8,434 nt of DNA from assembly GCA_964589725.1 (NCBI GenBank), contig CAZPUJ010000593.1, forward strand, positions 1-8,434, written 5' to 3'. Of the stretch, positions 1 to 7,760 are shown in pieces. The stretch's first letter is position 1; every line of letters starts with the position of its first letter. Origin of the DNA: CAYSHJ01 sp964589725. Lineage in GTDB: Bacteria; Planctomycetota; Planctomycetia; Planctomycetales; Planctomycetaceae. The position numbers were made by a program, and so were the translations under genes. The notes below the pieces were generated by a model, which saw nothing but the letters and a program-made list of their open reading frames with translations, was not told the DNA's origin and did no database searches.

Positions 1-61
1 CAAGCAATCGTTGTCATCGCCGCCGATATTCTGCCGTTGATCACAGTCGGCCCGGCCGACA

Positions 62-2095
62 CTACTTCGGCTGGGCGAGTTGCACTTTCAACGTCACTCG
101 TTCCCCTCTGCGGAGCACGACCACTTCCACTTCCTCGCCCGGCTTGAACTTTCGCAGCGCGAGGTCGAAGTCATCCAAGCCGCCGATTTTCTGCTTGCCA
201 AGTTCGACGATGATGTCGCCACCTTTCAATCCTCCAATTGCAGCCGGGCTTTCGGCGGCGACACCGGAAAGCGCATACCCAGGCGTGTCGTTGCCGAAAT
301 CGGGGATCGAACCGAAATACGGCCGGGCGGCACCGCTGCGTTCACTGCCGGCGTCACCGTGTCCTTTGACCTCGACGTACTCCGGCTTGGCCGGGGTCTG
401 CACGGTTTCGAGCACGACTTGCTCGACAAGATCAATCACGCGGGCCATGCCGTCGAAGTTGATGAGCGGCACGTCGTCGGTCGGTCGGTGATATTCGGAG
501 TGCGTGCCAGTGAAGAAGTGCAGCACCGGAATCTTCTGAGCGTAAAACGACGACTGATCGCTGGGGCCGAACCCTTCGGGTTTGAGCGACAGTTGAAATT
601 TGACGGACCCATTCAGCCGTTCCAGTTCGTCCTTCCAATGCTTCGACGTGCCGGTGCCGTACACGATCAGTTTGTCGTCCTTCAACCGACCGACCATGTC
701 CATGTTGATCATGGCGATGGTTTTGTCGAGTGGATAGAGCGGATCCTTGCAGTATTTGGCCGAACCGAACAGTCCCGATTCTTCCGCCGTGAACGCAATG
801 AACACCAGGCGCCGCGGCAGTTTTTCTTTTCGCGCGCCGAATCGCCGAGCCAGTTCCAAGAGCGCGACTGTGCCCGAGCCGTTGTCGTCCGCGCCGTTGT
901 GAATCTCCTTTGATCCGCGAGCTAGCGAATTCTCGCCGCCGTAGCCGAGGTGATCGTAATGCGCTCCGACCACGACCGTTTCTTCGGCCAGAGCGCCCTG
1001 TCCTTCCAGCACCCCGATCACGTTCTTGACGTCCGACTTCACGAGTTCCACTGCCGCAGTACCTTCCGCCTTCCAGCCTGTCAGCAGGGTGCTCTTCGGC
1101 TTGAGATCCTTGTCGATGTCGGCCTCCAGTTCCGCAAGCGACTTTTTCAAAGTGGCCTGCAAAACTTGATCAACCACGCTCTGCGTGACGTGGATGATCG
1201 GCACATTTTGTCCTTGGTTGAACCCACCGTAACCGAACTTCATCAGTGGATCGCGATCGACTTTTTCGGCGGCGTCCCGCTGCTTTTGGACTTTGTCGAC
1301 CTCGGCCTTCAGTTTCTCACGAGCCTCCTTCACGGCCGCTTCGTTCTTCTCGTCCGCCGCCAGCAATGTCTCGGCAGCCGTGACGACTTTTTCGGACGAA
1401 TCCTTGACTCGCTGCTTGGCCTGTTCAACGTCCTTCTTGCTGGTGTATGGGTCGTTGACCAGCAAGATCGCGGCCGCTCCCTTGCCGAACGTGTTGCTGA
1501 TCTTCGTCCGCAAATCCGCATGCCGCGAAGTTCCGCCATGTGGAGCGGCAAACCCTCCATGCGGATTCGCCTGCTGCGGAGCCTTCCGCATCACGATCAC
1601 GACCTTGCCCTTGATGTCGATTCCCTCGAAGTCCTGGTACTTCAAATCCGCGGCGTCGATGCCGTAACCGCCGAAGACCAAATCGCCGGAGAACGTGCCG
1701 GACGCGCTGAACGAGCACGCTTGAAAATCCTTGTCGATCGCCAGTTCGATCGTCTTGCCCTCCGGCCCGACCAGCTTGAGCACATTGGGGGTGCCGAGCT
1801 TCGCGCCGGTCGTCATCGTGAATTCTTGAAACGAATCGCCGCCAGCCTTGGCGACGTCGAGCTTCGCCTCGCGAAACACTTTCGCCACGAAGTCCGCCGC
1901 CAAGTTGATCCCGTTCGTACCGACGCCGCGCCCTTCCAATTCATCCGCCGCGATGTACTTCAACTCTTCGGTCAACCGCGACTTCACTTCGGGAGCGACT
2001 TCCGCATTCAGCCGCGCGACCCAGCCGGCCACAGCCCCCAAGCACAACACGGAAGCCCACAAAGCCTGTCGCTCATTCGAGCAGAAGCGGCGCAT
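62..2095 (-). CDS. Secreted M28-family zinc aminopeptidase with PA and PDZ domains
   Basis: This 677-residue protein is predicted to be an exported di-zinc exopeptidase that removes N-terminal residues from peptides. Residues 1-31 look like a signal peptide: an Arg-rich start, then a hydrophobic stretch ending near LNA. A protease-associated (PA) region spans roughly 100-330. It is interrupted at about 220-285 by a Lys/Glu/Ala-rich segment that looks like a coiled coil. The M28 catalytic domain covers about 355-565 and all expected residues are visible: His379 in GAHYDH, Asp404 in GADDNGSG, general base Glu438 and ligand Glu439 in TAEESG, Asp466 in NMDMVGR and His536 in EYHRPTD. A C-terminal PDZ domain (about 590-675) contains SPAAIGGLKGGDIIVELG. 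The start is supported by the leader and by GAGG about 10 nt upstream. It is a single gene, divergent from the alcohol dehydrogenase. The family call is firm; the substrate is unknown. Confidence 0.92.
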   Translation of the reverse strand: MRRFCSNERQALWASVLCLGAVAGWVARLNAEVAPEVKSRLTEELKYIAADELEGRGVGTNGINLAADFVAKVFREAKLDVAKAGGDSFQEFTMTTGAKLGTPNVLKLVGPEGKTIELAIDKDFQACSFSASGTFSGDLVFGGYGIDAADLKYQDFEGIDIKGKVVIVMRKAPQQANPHGGFAAPHGGTSRHADLRTKISNTFGKGAAAILLVNDPYTSKKDVEQAKQRVKDSSEKVVTAAETLLAADEKNEAAVKEAREKLKAEVDKVQKQRDAAEKVDRDPLMKFGYGGFNQGQNVPIIHVTQSVVDQVLQATLKKSLAELEADIDKDLKPKSTLLTGWKAEGTAAVELVKSDVKNVIGVLEGQGALAEETVVVGAHYDHLGYGGENSLARGSKEIHNGADDNGSGTVALLELARRFGARKEKLPRRLVFIAFTAEESGLFGSAKYCKDPLYPLDKTIAMINMDMVGRLKDDKLIVYGTGTSKHWKDELERLNGSVKFQLSLKPEGFGPSDQSSFYAQKIPVLHFFTGTHSEYHRPTDDVPLINFDGMARVIDLVEQVVLETVQTPAKPEYVEVKGHGDAGSERSGAARPYFGSIPDFGNDTPGYALSGVAAESPAAIGGLKGGDIIVELGKQKIGGLDDFDLALRKFKPGEEVEVVVLRRGERVTLKVQLAQPK

Positions 2096-2419
2096 GTTGG
2101 AATGTCCTCGTTTTCTTAAAAATGTTTTGACTCGTACGCACGGTCAAAGATTGGCGAGGAATTGTAGTCGTCCGGCCGCGCACTGTCGCGAGCTTCGTGA
2201 CAGAGTTCGCTTGTGCCGCTAGACCGCCGACCGCAAACTTGCACTCAACAGTCTTCTGACCTCTGACCTCCGAACCTTATACCCCGCGCGGCCACGAATG
2301 AAACAGGCGAGCGGGGCGGCGTCAGCCCCCCCGGTCCTGCGGCGAATGCACCGGGGGGTTGACGCCGCCCCGCTCGCCAGAATGTCTCACGGATGGCCGT
2401 GTGAGGGATAAATCCACCC
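2096..2419. promoter_or_regulatory. 324-bp divergent intergenic region
   Basis: This gap separates the 5' ends of the M28 peptidase (minus) and the alcohol dehydrogenase (plus), so the promoters of both should lie here. I could not identify a convincing -35/-10 pair for either. It holds two copies of the heptamer CTGACCT (2256-2269), followed by a degenerate third, and a GC-rich inverted repeat at 2306-2378. No open frame in it looks like a gene. Confidence 0.55.
2306..2378. repeat. GC-rich inverted repeat (family A), short loop
   Basis: The left arm is 2306-2335 and the right arm 2350-2378, with a 14-nt loop. They pair along about 29 bp with one G/T-type mismatch and one bulged C. The outer part reads GGCGAGCGGGGCGGCGTCA on the left and its exact complement on the right. 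It lies between two divergent genes, upstream of both, so it is not placed to terminate either. The outer arm GGCGAGCGGGG is shared with the repeat at 7545-7682, which marks it as a dispersed element and not a site specific to this gene. Confidence 0.88.
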
Positions 2420-3625
2420 ATGCACTACGACTTCTTCGCCCCGCCTCGGATCGTGTTCGGCTGGGGCCGCCGCGTGGAAATTGGCTCGCTCGCGAAATCT
2501 CTGGGCACGCGAGCGTTCGTGGTCAGCGGGTCGCGCACGCTCGATTCCAACGGCATCCTCGACGACTTATGCCGGAGCTTGCGAGCGGCGGGTGTGGCTG
2601 TCGAACGACTGACGACTCAAACCCGCGAGCCGGAAGTCGCTGATGTTGATTTCGCCGTCGCGCGACTGCGCGAGATCGGCACTCGCGACGGCGATCTGAT
2701 CATCGCCATCGGCGGCGGCTCGGCGATCGACCTCGCGAAAGCCGTGGCAGCTCTCGCGACGCAAGCGTCGACTGAGAGTTCGGTTAAAGACTACCTCGAA
2801 GGAGTCGGTCGCGGACTGAAGATCGAGCGACCACCGTTGCCAGTTCTTGCCGTGCCGACAACAGCCGGCACCGGTACGGAAGCGACCAAGAACGCGGTGA
2901 TCTCGTCGTTCGATCCGCCGTTCAAGAAAAGTTTGCGCAGCGATCTGATGGTGCCGAAGGTGGTACTGGTCGATCCGGAGTTAACTGTCTCGCTGCCGAA
3001 GGACATCACGGCGTACACGGGGATGGACGCGATCACGCAACTCATCGAAAGCCTGATTTCACGTCGAGCCAGACCGATTCCGCGAGCACTCGGTTGGCAA
3101 GGTCTCGAACTGGCGCTCCCCGCGATGTTCCAGTTGTCGAGCGACTTGTATTGCCGTTCCGCGCGCGAGGCGATGTCTCACGCGGCGTTGCTTTCCGGCA
3201 TGGCGCTCGCGAACTCCGGACTCGGTTTCGCACATGGAGTCGCAGCGGCGTTGGGCGTTCATGCGAAAGTGCCGCACGGACTCGCCTGTGCCGTCATGCT
3301 GCCAGCCGCTTTGCAAATCAATCGCCAGGTCGCGAAGGCCGATCTCGCCCAACTCGGTCGGCTGTCGAGCCACTGGCTGAGCGGCGAACCCGACCTCCCG
3401 CCGCTCGATTTCAACTGCACCTCCGACACTGCGACGCAGCACTTCCAAGCCGTCATCCGTACGCTCAACCAGCGGCTCGGAATTCCCAAACGCCTTTCCG
3501 CAGTGGGCGTGACGCGAGACCAACTCCCCGCGCTGGTCAAAGGCTCGCGGGGCAACAGCATGGATGGCAATCCTCGCGATGTCAGTGATGAGGAACTTCG
3601 CGCCCTTTTGGAACTGATGTTGTGA
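2420..3625 (+). CDS. Iron-containing (group III) alcohol dehydrogenase
   Basis: This 401-residue protein has the usual length for a cytoplasmic Fe-ADH, which interconverts alcohols and aldehydes or ketones using NAD(P)H. The N-terminal Rossmann-like half contains the nucleotide-binding motif IGGGSAIDLAKA (97-108). PTTAGTGTEATKNAVI (146-161) follows, typical of the family. The C-terminal helical half carries the metal site: Asp203 in GMDAITQLIE, His272 in FAHGVAAALG and His286 in VPHGLACAV. The fourth ligand position, His in FucO-type enzymes (DALTHAIE), is Gln207 here. The start at MHYDFFAPPRIVFG matches the normal beginning of the family. There is no good Shine-Dalgarno: the nearest purine run, GAGGG, is about 13 nt upstream. 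It is monocistronic, since a 301-bp gap with a long hairpin follows. The substrate cannot be read from the sequence. A relation to the keto acid decarboxylase at 5147-6892 is possible but not shown. Confidence 0.93.
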   Translation: MHYDFFAPPRIVFGWGRRVEIGSLAKSLGTRAFVVSGSRTLDSNGILDDLCRSLRAAGVAVERLTTQTREPEVADVDFAVARLREIGTRDGDLIIAIGGGSAIDLAKAVAALATQASTESSVKDYLEGVGRGLKIERPPLPVLAVPTTAGTGTEATKNAVISSFDPPFKKSLRSDLMVPKVVLVDPELTVSLPKDITAYTGMDAITQLIESLISRRARPIPRALGWQGLELALPAMFQLSSDLYCRSAREAMSHAALLSGMALANSGLGFAHGVAAALGVHAKVPHGLACAVMLPAALQINRQVAKADLAQLGRLSSHWLSGEPDLPPLDFNCTSDTATQHFQAVIRTLNQRLGIPKRLSAVGVTRDQLPALVKGSRGNSMDGNPRDVSDEELRALLELML

Positions 3626-3926
3626 AATCCCTGCGATTTCGGGATGAATCACGTACCGATTTCCCCGCCACGGCTGGCTAATTCTTCAGTCTGCGTCTTG
3701 GTTGAAATACAAGCCCGAAGCGCAAGCGAGAGAAATCCGCAGAAATCTCTCGCTTGCGCTTCGGGCTTGTATGACCGCACAGACCACGCAATCGGACCAA
3801 TTAGCCTGCCGTGATTTCCTCGCGAAGGAGTCTTGACGATTTCGTGGAGACATTCGATGGTTACAATCTTTCCGGCTCATAAGTATGGCGAGGGAATTCA
3901 TGGCCTGATTCCGTCAGGAGTCCCGC
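3626..3926. other. 301-bp intergenic region with hairpin
   Basis: This gap lies between the alcohol dehydrogenase stop and the DUF1501 start. It contains the perfect 27-bp inverted repeat at 3707-3772, listed separately. Beyond that, the AGGAG at 3916-3920, 6 nt before the DUF1501 ATG, is the only clear signal. A TACAAT (3862-3867) resembles a -10 box but has no matching -35 at the right distance. I see no credible small gene. Confidence 0.5.
3707..3772. repeat. Perfect 27-bp inverted repeat (family B), possible terminator
   Basis: The left arm is 3707-3733 and the right arm 3746-3772, perfectly complementary over 27 bp with a 12-nt loop. The core reads AAGCCCGAAGCGCAAGCGAG and its complement. 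It begins 82 nt after the alcohol dehydrogenase stop, so a transcript would fold into a very stable hairpin and could end there. There is no T-tract after the stem, so it is not a classical intrinsic terminator. The stem is also longer than terminators usually are. I recall similar AGCCCGAAGCGCAAGCGAG strings as recurrent intergenic sequence in planctomycetes, so a dispersed REP-like element is the more likely reading. Confidence 0.88.
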
Positions 3927-5068
3927 ATGTTGAGTCTGATGGAAGCGAGTACTCGACTGTGCGATGGCGTCACGCGCCGCGAGATGTTCCGGCTGGGAAG
4001 CTTGAGCGCGTTCGGTCTGCCGCTGCGGCAACTTTTTGCGGCCAGGCGGGCGCGGGCCGAGGATATTCATCCCAGTTTCGGCCGTGCGAAGTCGTGCATC
4101 GTCCTATGGATGACGGGTGGTCCACCGCAGCACGAGACGTGGGATCCCAAGCCCGATGCTCCGGCCGAAATTCGTGGTCCGTTCGGTTCGATTCCGACAA
4201 GTCTCCCGGGTGTTCGCGTTGGCGAGTTGATGCCGAACACGGCGCGTATCCTCGACAAGTTGTGCGTGTTGCGAGCGGTTCATACCGACAACCCGTCTCA
4301 CCCCGGCAGCAGTTACGAGATGATGACCGGCGTGCTTCATCCGCTTGGCAAGGGACGCGACGATGTGGTCGATAGTCGCAGTGACTTTCCCACCTATAGC
4401 TCGATCATCAAGCGGTTCAAGTCAGCTCCACCGGGAATTCCCTCCGCCGTCGTGATTCCCGAACCGATCTTCAATGTCCCGTTTTATCCGGGACAACATG
4501 GCGGGTTTCTCGGAAGCCGTTGGGATCCTTGGCGATTAACCTGTGATCCGTCCGAGAAGGAGTGCAAGATTCCCGAGTTGGCTTTGCAAGACGGCGTGTC
4601 CGACGTTCGCCTGGCCGCGCGCACTGGGCTGTTAAGTCACGTCGATCCGAAAGCCAACACGTCACGAGGAGATCGAACGTGGACCACATACATCACCGAC
4701 TCCCAACAAGCGATGGATTTGCTGGGCGGCCGCCGGGCACGCGAGGCGCTCGACCTCAACCGCGAACCTCCGCAACGACGCGACCGATACGGCCGGCACA
4801 AGTTCGGACAGAGTTGCTTGCTTGCTCGAAGATTGGTCGAAGCGGGAGTGCCGTTGGACCAAGTCAACTGGTGGGAGTACGCGGCGGTCAAGTGCTCGGC
4901 TCAAGCGACAAGGACGGAGCGTATCCCAGGGACTTCGCTGTGGAGCCGGGCGATTTGCTCGCCACGTTGTTTCATTCCCTGGGCATCGACCCGCAGAGCG
5001 AGATTCACGATCCCTTGAATCGCCCGCATCCGATCAGCCGCGGCCGCGTGCTGGAGCGGGTGTTTTGA
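3927..5068 (+). pseudogene. DUF1501 protein, internally deleted and frameshifted
   Basis: DUF1501 proteins are exported proteins of the alkaline phosphatase/sulfatase-like fold, abundant in planctomycetes; their reaction is not established. Translation starts at 3927, after AGGAG at 3916-3920. It gives a twin-arginine leader (TRREMFRLG, 16-24), the conserved CIVLWMTGGPPQHETWDPKPD (57-77, metal-site region), GELMPN, HTDNPSHPGSSYEMMTG, and RDRYGRHKFGQSCLLARRLVEAGVP up to VNW (313-315, ending at 4871). Directly after this the family's C-terminal sequence GVRGGQVLGSSDKDGAYP appears, but in another frame (4874-5068), running through GDLLATLFHSLGIDP and HPISRGRVLERVF to a TGA at 5066. Read straight, the original frame ends at 5018 as a 363-residue protein with about 48 nonsense residues at its end. 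The usual section between these parts, with WDTH, GEFGRTP and GRDHW motifs, is absent, by my estimate 85-100 residues. The usual DUF1549/DUF1553 partner gene is not adjacent. An assembly error is an alternative to a true deletion. Confidence 0.85.
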
Positions 5069-5069
5069 T

Positions 5070-5145
5070 GTAGGTCAGCCTTTCCAGGCTGACCCGAATT
5101 CTCCACGGTGCCACAGAACCGGTCAGCCTGGAAAGGCTGACCTAC
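5070..5145. repeat. Nested double palindrome (family C) between convergent genes
   Basis: Outer arms 5070-5094 and 5121-5145 are perfectly complementary over 25 bp, separated by 26 nt. Each arm is itself a hairpin: GGTCAGCCT-TTCC-AGGCTGACC at 5073-5094 and GGTCAGCCT-GGAA-AGGCTGACC at 5121-5142, each a 9-bp stem with a 4-nt loop. The element starts 1 nt after the DUF1501 stop and ends 1 nt before the stop of the minus-strand decarboxylase. It therefore occupies the whole convergent gap and probably ends transcription from both sides. It lacks a T-tract. The alternative folds (one long stem or two short hairpins) are both possible in RNA or single-stranded DNA. Confidence 0.92.
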
Positions 5146-5146
5146 T

Positions 5147-6892
<1,746 letters not shown>

Positions 6893-6899
6893 GGTGCGG

Positions 6900-6905
6900 C
6901 TCCTT
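6900..6905 (-). promoter_or_regulatory. Shine-Dalgarno AAGGAG deciding the decarboxylase start
   Basis: On the minus strand AAGGAG lies 7 nt before ATG 6892 (MNGRKPAK). No comparable site precedes the upstream in-frame ATG at 7036. This favours the shorter protein. Confidence 0.75.
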
Positions 6906-6974
6906 CGTGTTGAGTTCCATTCGGCGCGGCATTGTGTAGAGCAACGTCGATTGAGGAAAGGTGGAATAGTCTTT

Positions 6975-7016
6975 CTGCCTCCTGCCTCCTGCCTCCTGAC
7001 TCCTGACCCCTGACTC
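6975..7016. repeat. Six-copy heptamer tandem repeat CTG(C/A)C(T/C)C
   Basis: The repeat has six consecutive 7-bp units: CTGCCTC three times, then CTGACTC, CTGACCC and CTGACTC. It lies in the 138-bp divergent gap between the decarboxylase and the DUF4149-like gene, and ends 14 nt before the latter's ATG. Two units of the related CTGACCT, plus a degenerate third, occur in the other divergent gap at 2256-2277. Since 7 is not a multiple of 3, the array opens long false reading frames, which explains the spurious extension of the decarboxylase. Confidence 0.85.
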
Positions 7017-7030
7017 CTTAAACTTCGGTC

Positions 7031-7519
7031 ATGCAACGACTCTGTCTGACGATCGCTCGCTTCGCGCTTTCGGCCTGGATTGGCGCGGCGGTGTTGTTCG
7101 TGGTGACGTCAGTGCGGGAAGCGACCTCACCGGCGTTTGATTCGTTGATCAAGAACGAACTCGCCGCGTTGCGATTCCCGCCGTATTACTTGTTTGGTTT
7201 TGTGCTGGTCGGGCTGGGACTGGCTTGCGGCGCGGTGGCTTTGCGGCGAGAGTCGCCTCGCCGACGTTGGATGCTCTTCGTTGGGATGCTTGCCGCCGCG
7301 CTGGTTTTAATGTTCGTTGACTACTTCACCGTCTTCTTGCCGCTGTACGAACTTGTCAGTCATCCCGAAGCGGCTCGCGACGAACGGTTCCAGCGGCTGC
7401 ATCAAGCATCGACGTGGCTAAACTTCGCGGATGTGTCGCTGTGTGCCGTCGCGGCGTTGACTGTGTGCTGGCCCCAGAATGGAGAGCATGATTCAGATTC
7501 CATGAAACGCACCACCTAA
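7031..7519 (+). CDS. DUF4149/TMEM205-like four-helix membrane protein
   Basis: This 162-residue inner-membrane protein has four predicted helices at about 8-28, 52-72, 80-107 and 126-147. The connecting segments are short, and the Arg-rich stretch LRRESPRRRW (71-80) suggests a cytoplasmic loop. The pattern RFQRLHQASTWLNFADV (119-135), leading into the last helix, resembles the RLH...S...N signature of DUF4149/TMEM205-like proteins, and helix 1 contains the small-residue AWIGAAVLF. The function of this family in bacteria is not known to me. The polar tail (GEHDSDSMKRTT) is probably disordered. The start has no visible Shine-Dalgarno, but it gives a sensible first helix and the next in-frame ATG is far inside. 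It is divergent from the decarboxylase and followed by a repeat-bearing gap. The family assignment rests on topology and one motif, so it is moderate. Confidence 0.7.
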   Translation: MQRLCLTIARFALSAWIGAAVLFVVTSVREATSPAFDSLIKNELAALRFPPYYLFGFVLVGLGLACGAVALRRESPRRRWMLFVGMLAAALVLMFVDYFTVFLPLYELVSHPEAARDERFQRLHQASTWLNFADVSLCAVAALTVCWPQNGEHDSDSMKRTT

Positions 7520-7520
7520 C

Positions 7521-7535
7521 GCGGGCAACACCCGC
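7521..7535 (+). terminator. Small hairpin just after the DUF4149-like gene
   Basis: GCGGG-CAACA-CCCGC forms a 5-bp GC-only stem 1 nt after the TAA stop. There is no T-tract, so a termination role is only suggested by position. Confidence 0.3.
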
Positions 7536-7544
7536 AACCCACCA

Positions 7545-7682
7545 GGCGAGCGGGGGGCGTTAGCCCCCCGCTGCCCGATGAGGTCGGCGACTCCCTTTCT
7601 GAATTGGAATCCGTGTGCGATTCGATTGAAGCCATGTTCAGAGACGTTCCACCCATCAGGGGGCTAACGCCCCCCGCTCGCC
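7545..7682. repeat. GC-rich inverted repeat (family A), 90-bp interior
   Basis: Arms 7545-7568 and 7659-7682 are perfectly complementary over 24 bp and are separated by 90 bp of apparently unique sequence. The arm starts GGCGAGCGGGG, identical over 11 bp to the arm of the repeat at 2306-2378, and continues with a similar G-run, GCGT(T)AG and C-run. The left arm also contains its own small palindrome (GGGGGGC-GTTA-GCCCCCC). It lies between two plus-strand genes. The interior has no convincing gene. The layout resembles a miniature element with terminal inverted repeats, or two solo repeat units in opposite orientation. Confidence 0.88.
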
Positions 7683-7760
7683 AAAATGATGTGCGCACCA
7701 CGCGCGCGTCAATCCGAGGAACACACGAAAGCCTATGCGACAGAACCTCCGGAGTCTGAA

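Noticed and set aside
46..60. Palindrome GTCGGCC-C-GGCCGAC just past the peptidase stop
   Set aside because: It has a 7-bp arm with a single central base, so it cannot close as a hairpin without opening pairs, and there is no T-tract. It is too short to support a terminator call in GC-rich DNA.
1..61. Possible end of an upstream gene at the left edge
   Set aside because: One plus-strand frame is open from the edge, but it would overlap about 110 bp of the peptidase C-terminus and shows no motif. The stretch is best treated as intergenic.
80..913. Long plus-strand open frame opposite the M28 peptidase gene
   Set aside because: It is antisense to a gene with complete catalytic motifs, and its translation is rich in His, Arg and Phe with no recognisable domain. 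It is a shadow caused by GC-rich codon use.
950..2119. 389-codon plus-strand open frame opposite the same peptidase
   Set aside because: Again it is antisense to well-supported coding sequence. The translation resembles the typical reverse-strand pattern (many Asp, His, Arg, Leu) and has no motif.
3833..3867. Sigma-70-like promoter TTGACG ... TACAAT before the DUF1501 gene
   Set aside because: The spacing between the two boxes is 23 nt, too long for a normal promoter, and chance matches are likely.
3833..4375. 180-codon open frame starting before the DUF1501 gene
   Set aside because: It overlaps the conserved DUF1501 N-terminal region by about 450 bp in another frame, and its translation shows no family motif.
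6893..7036. N-terminal extension of the decarboxylase up to ATG 7036
   Set aside because: The extension is encoded by the heptamer array and plain intergenic DNA and overlaps the divergent gene start. The internal ATG at 6892 has a good Shine-Dalgarno.
7634..7759. Possible 41-codon plus-strand small gene starting inside the family A repeat
   Set aside because: There is no ribosome binding site, about a third of it is repeat arm, and the peptide has no recognisable property.
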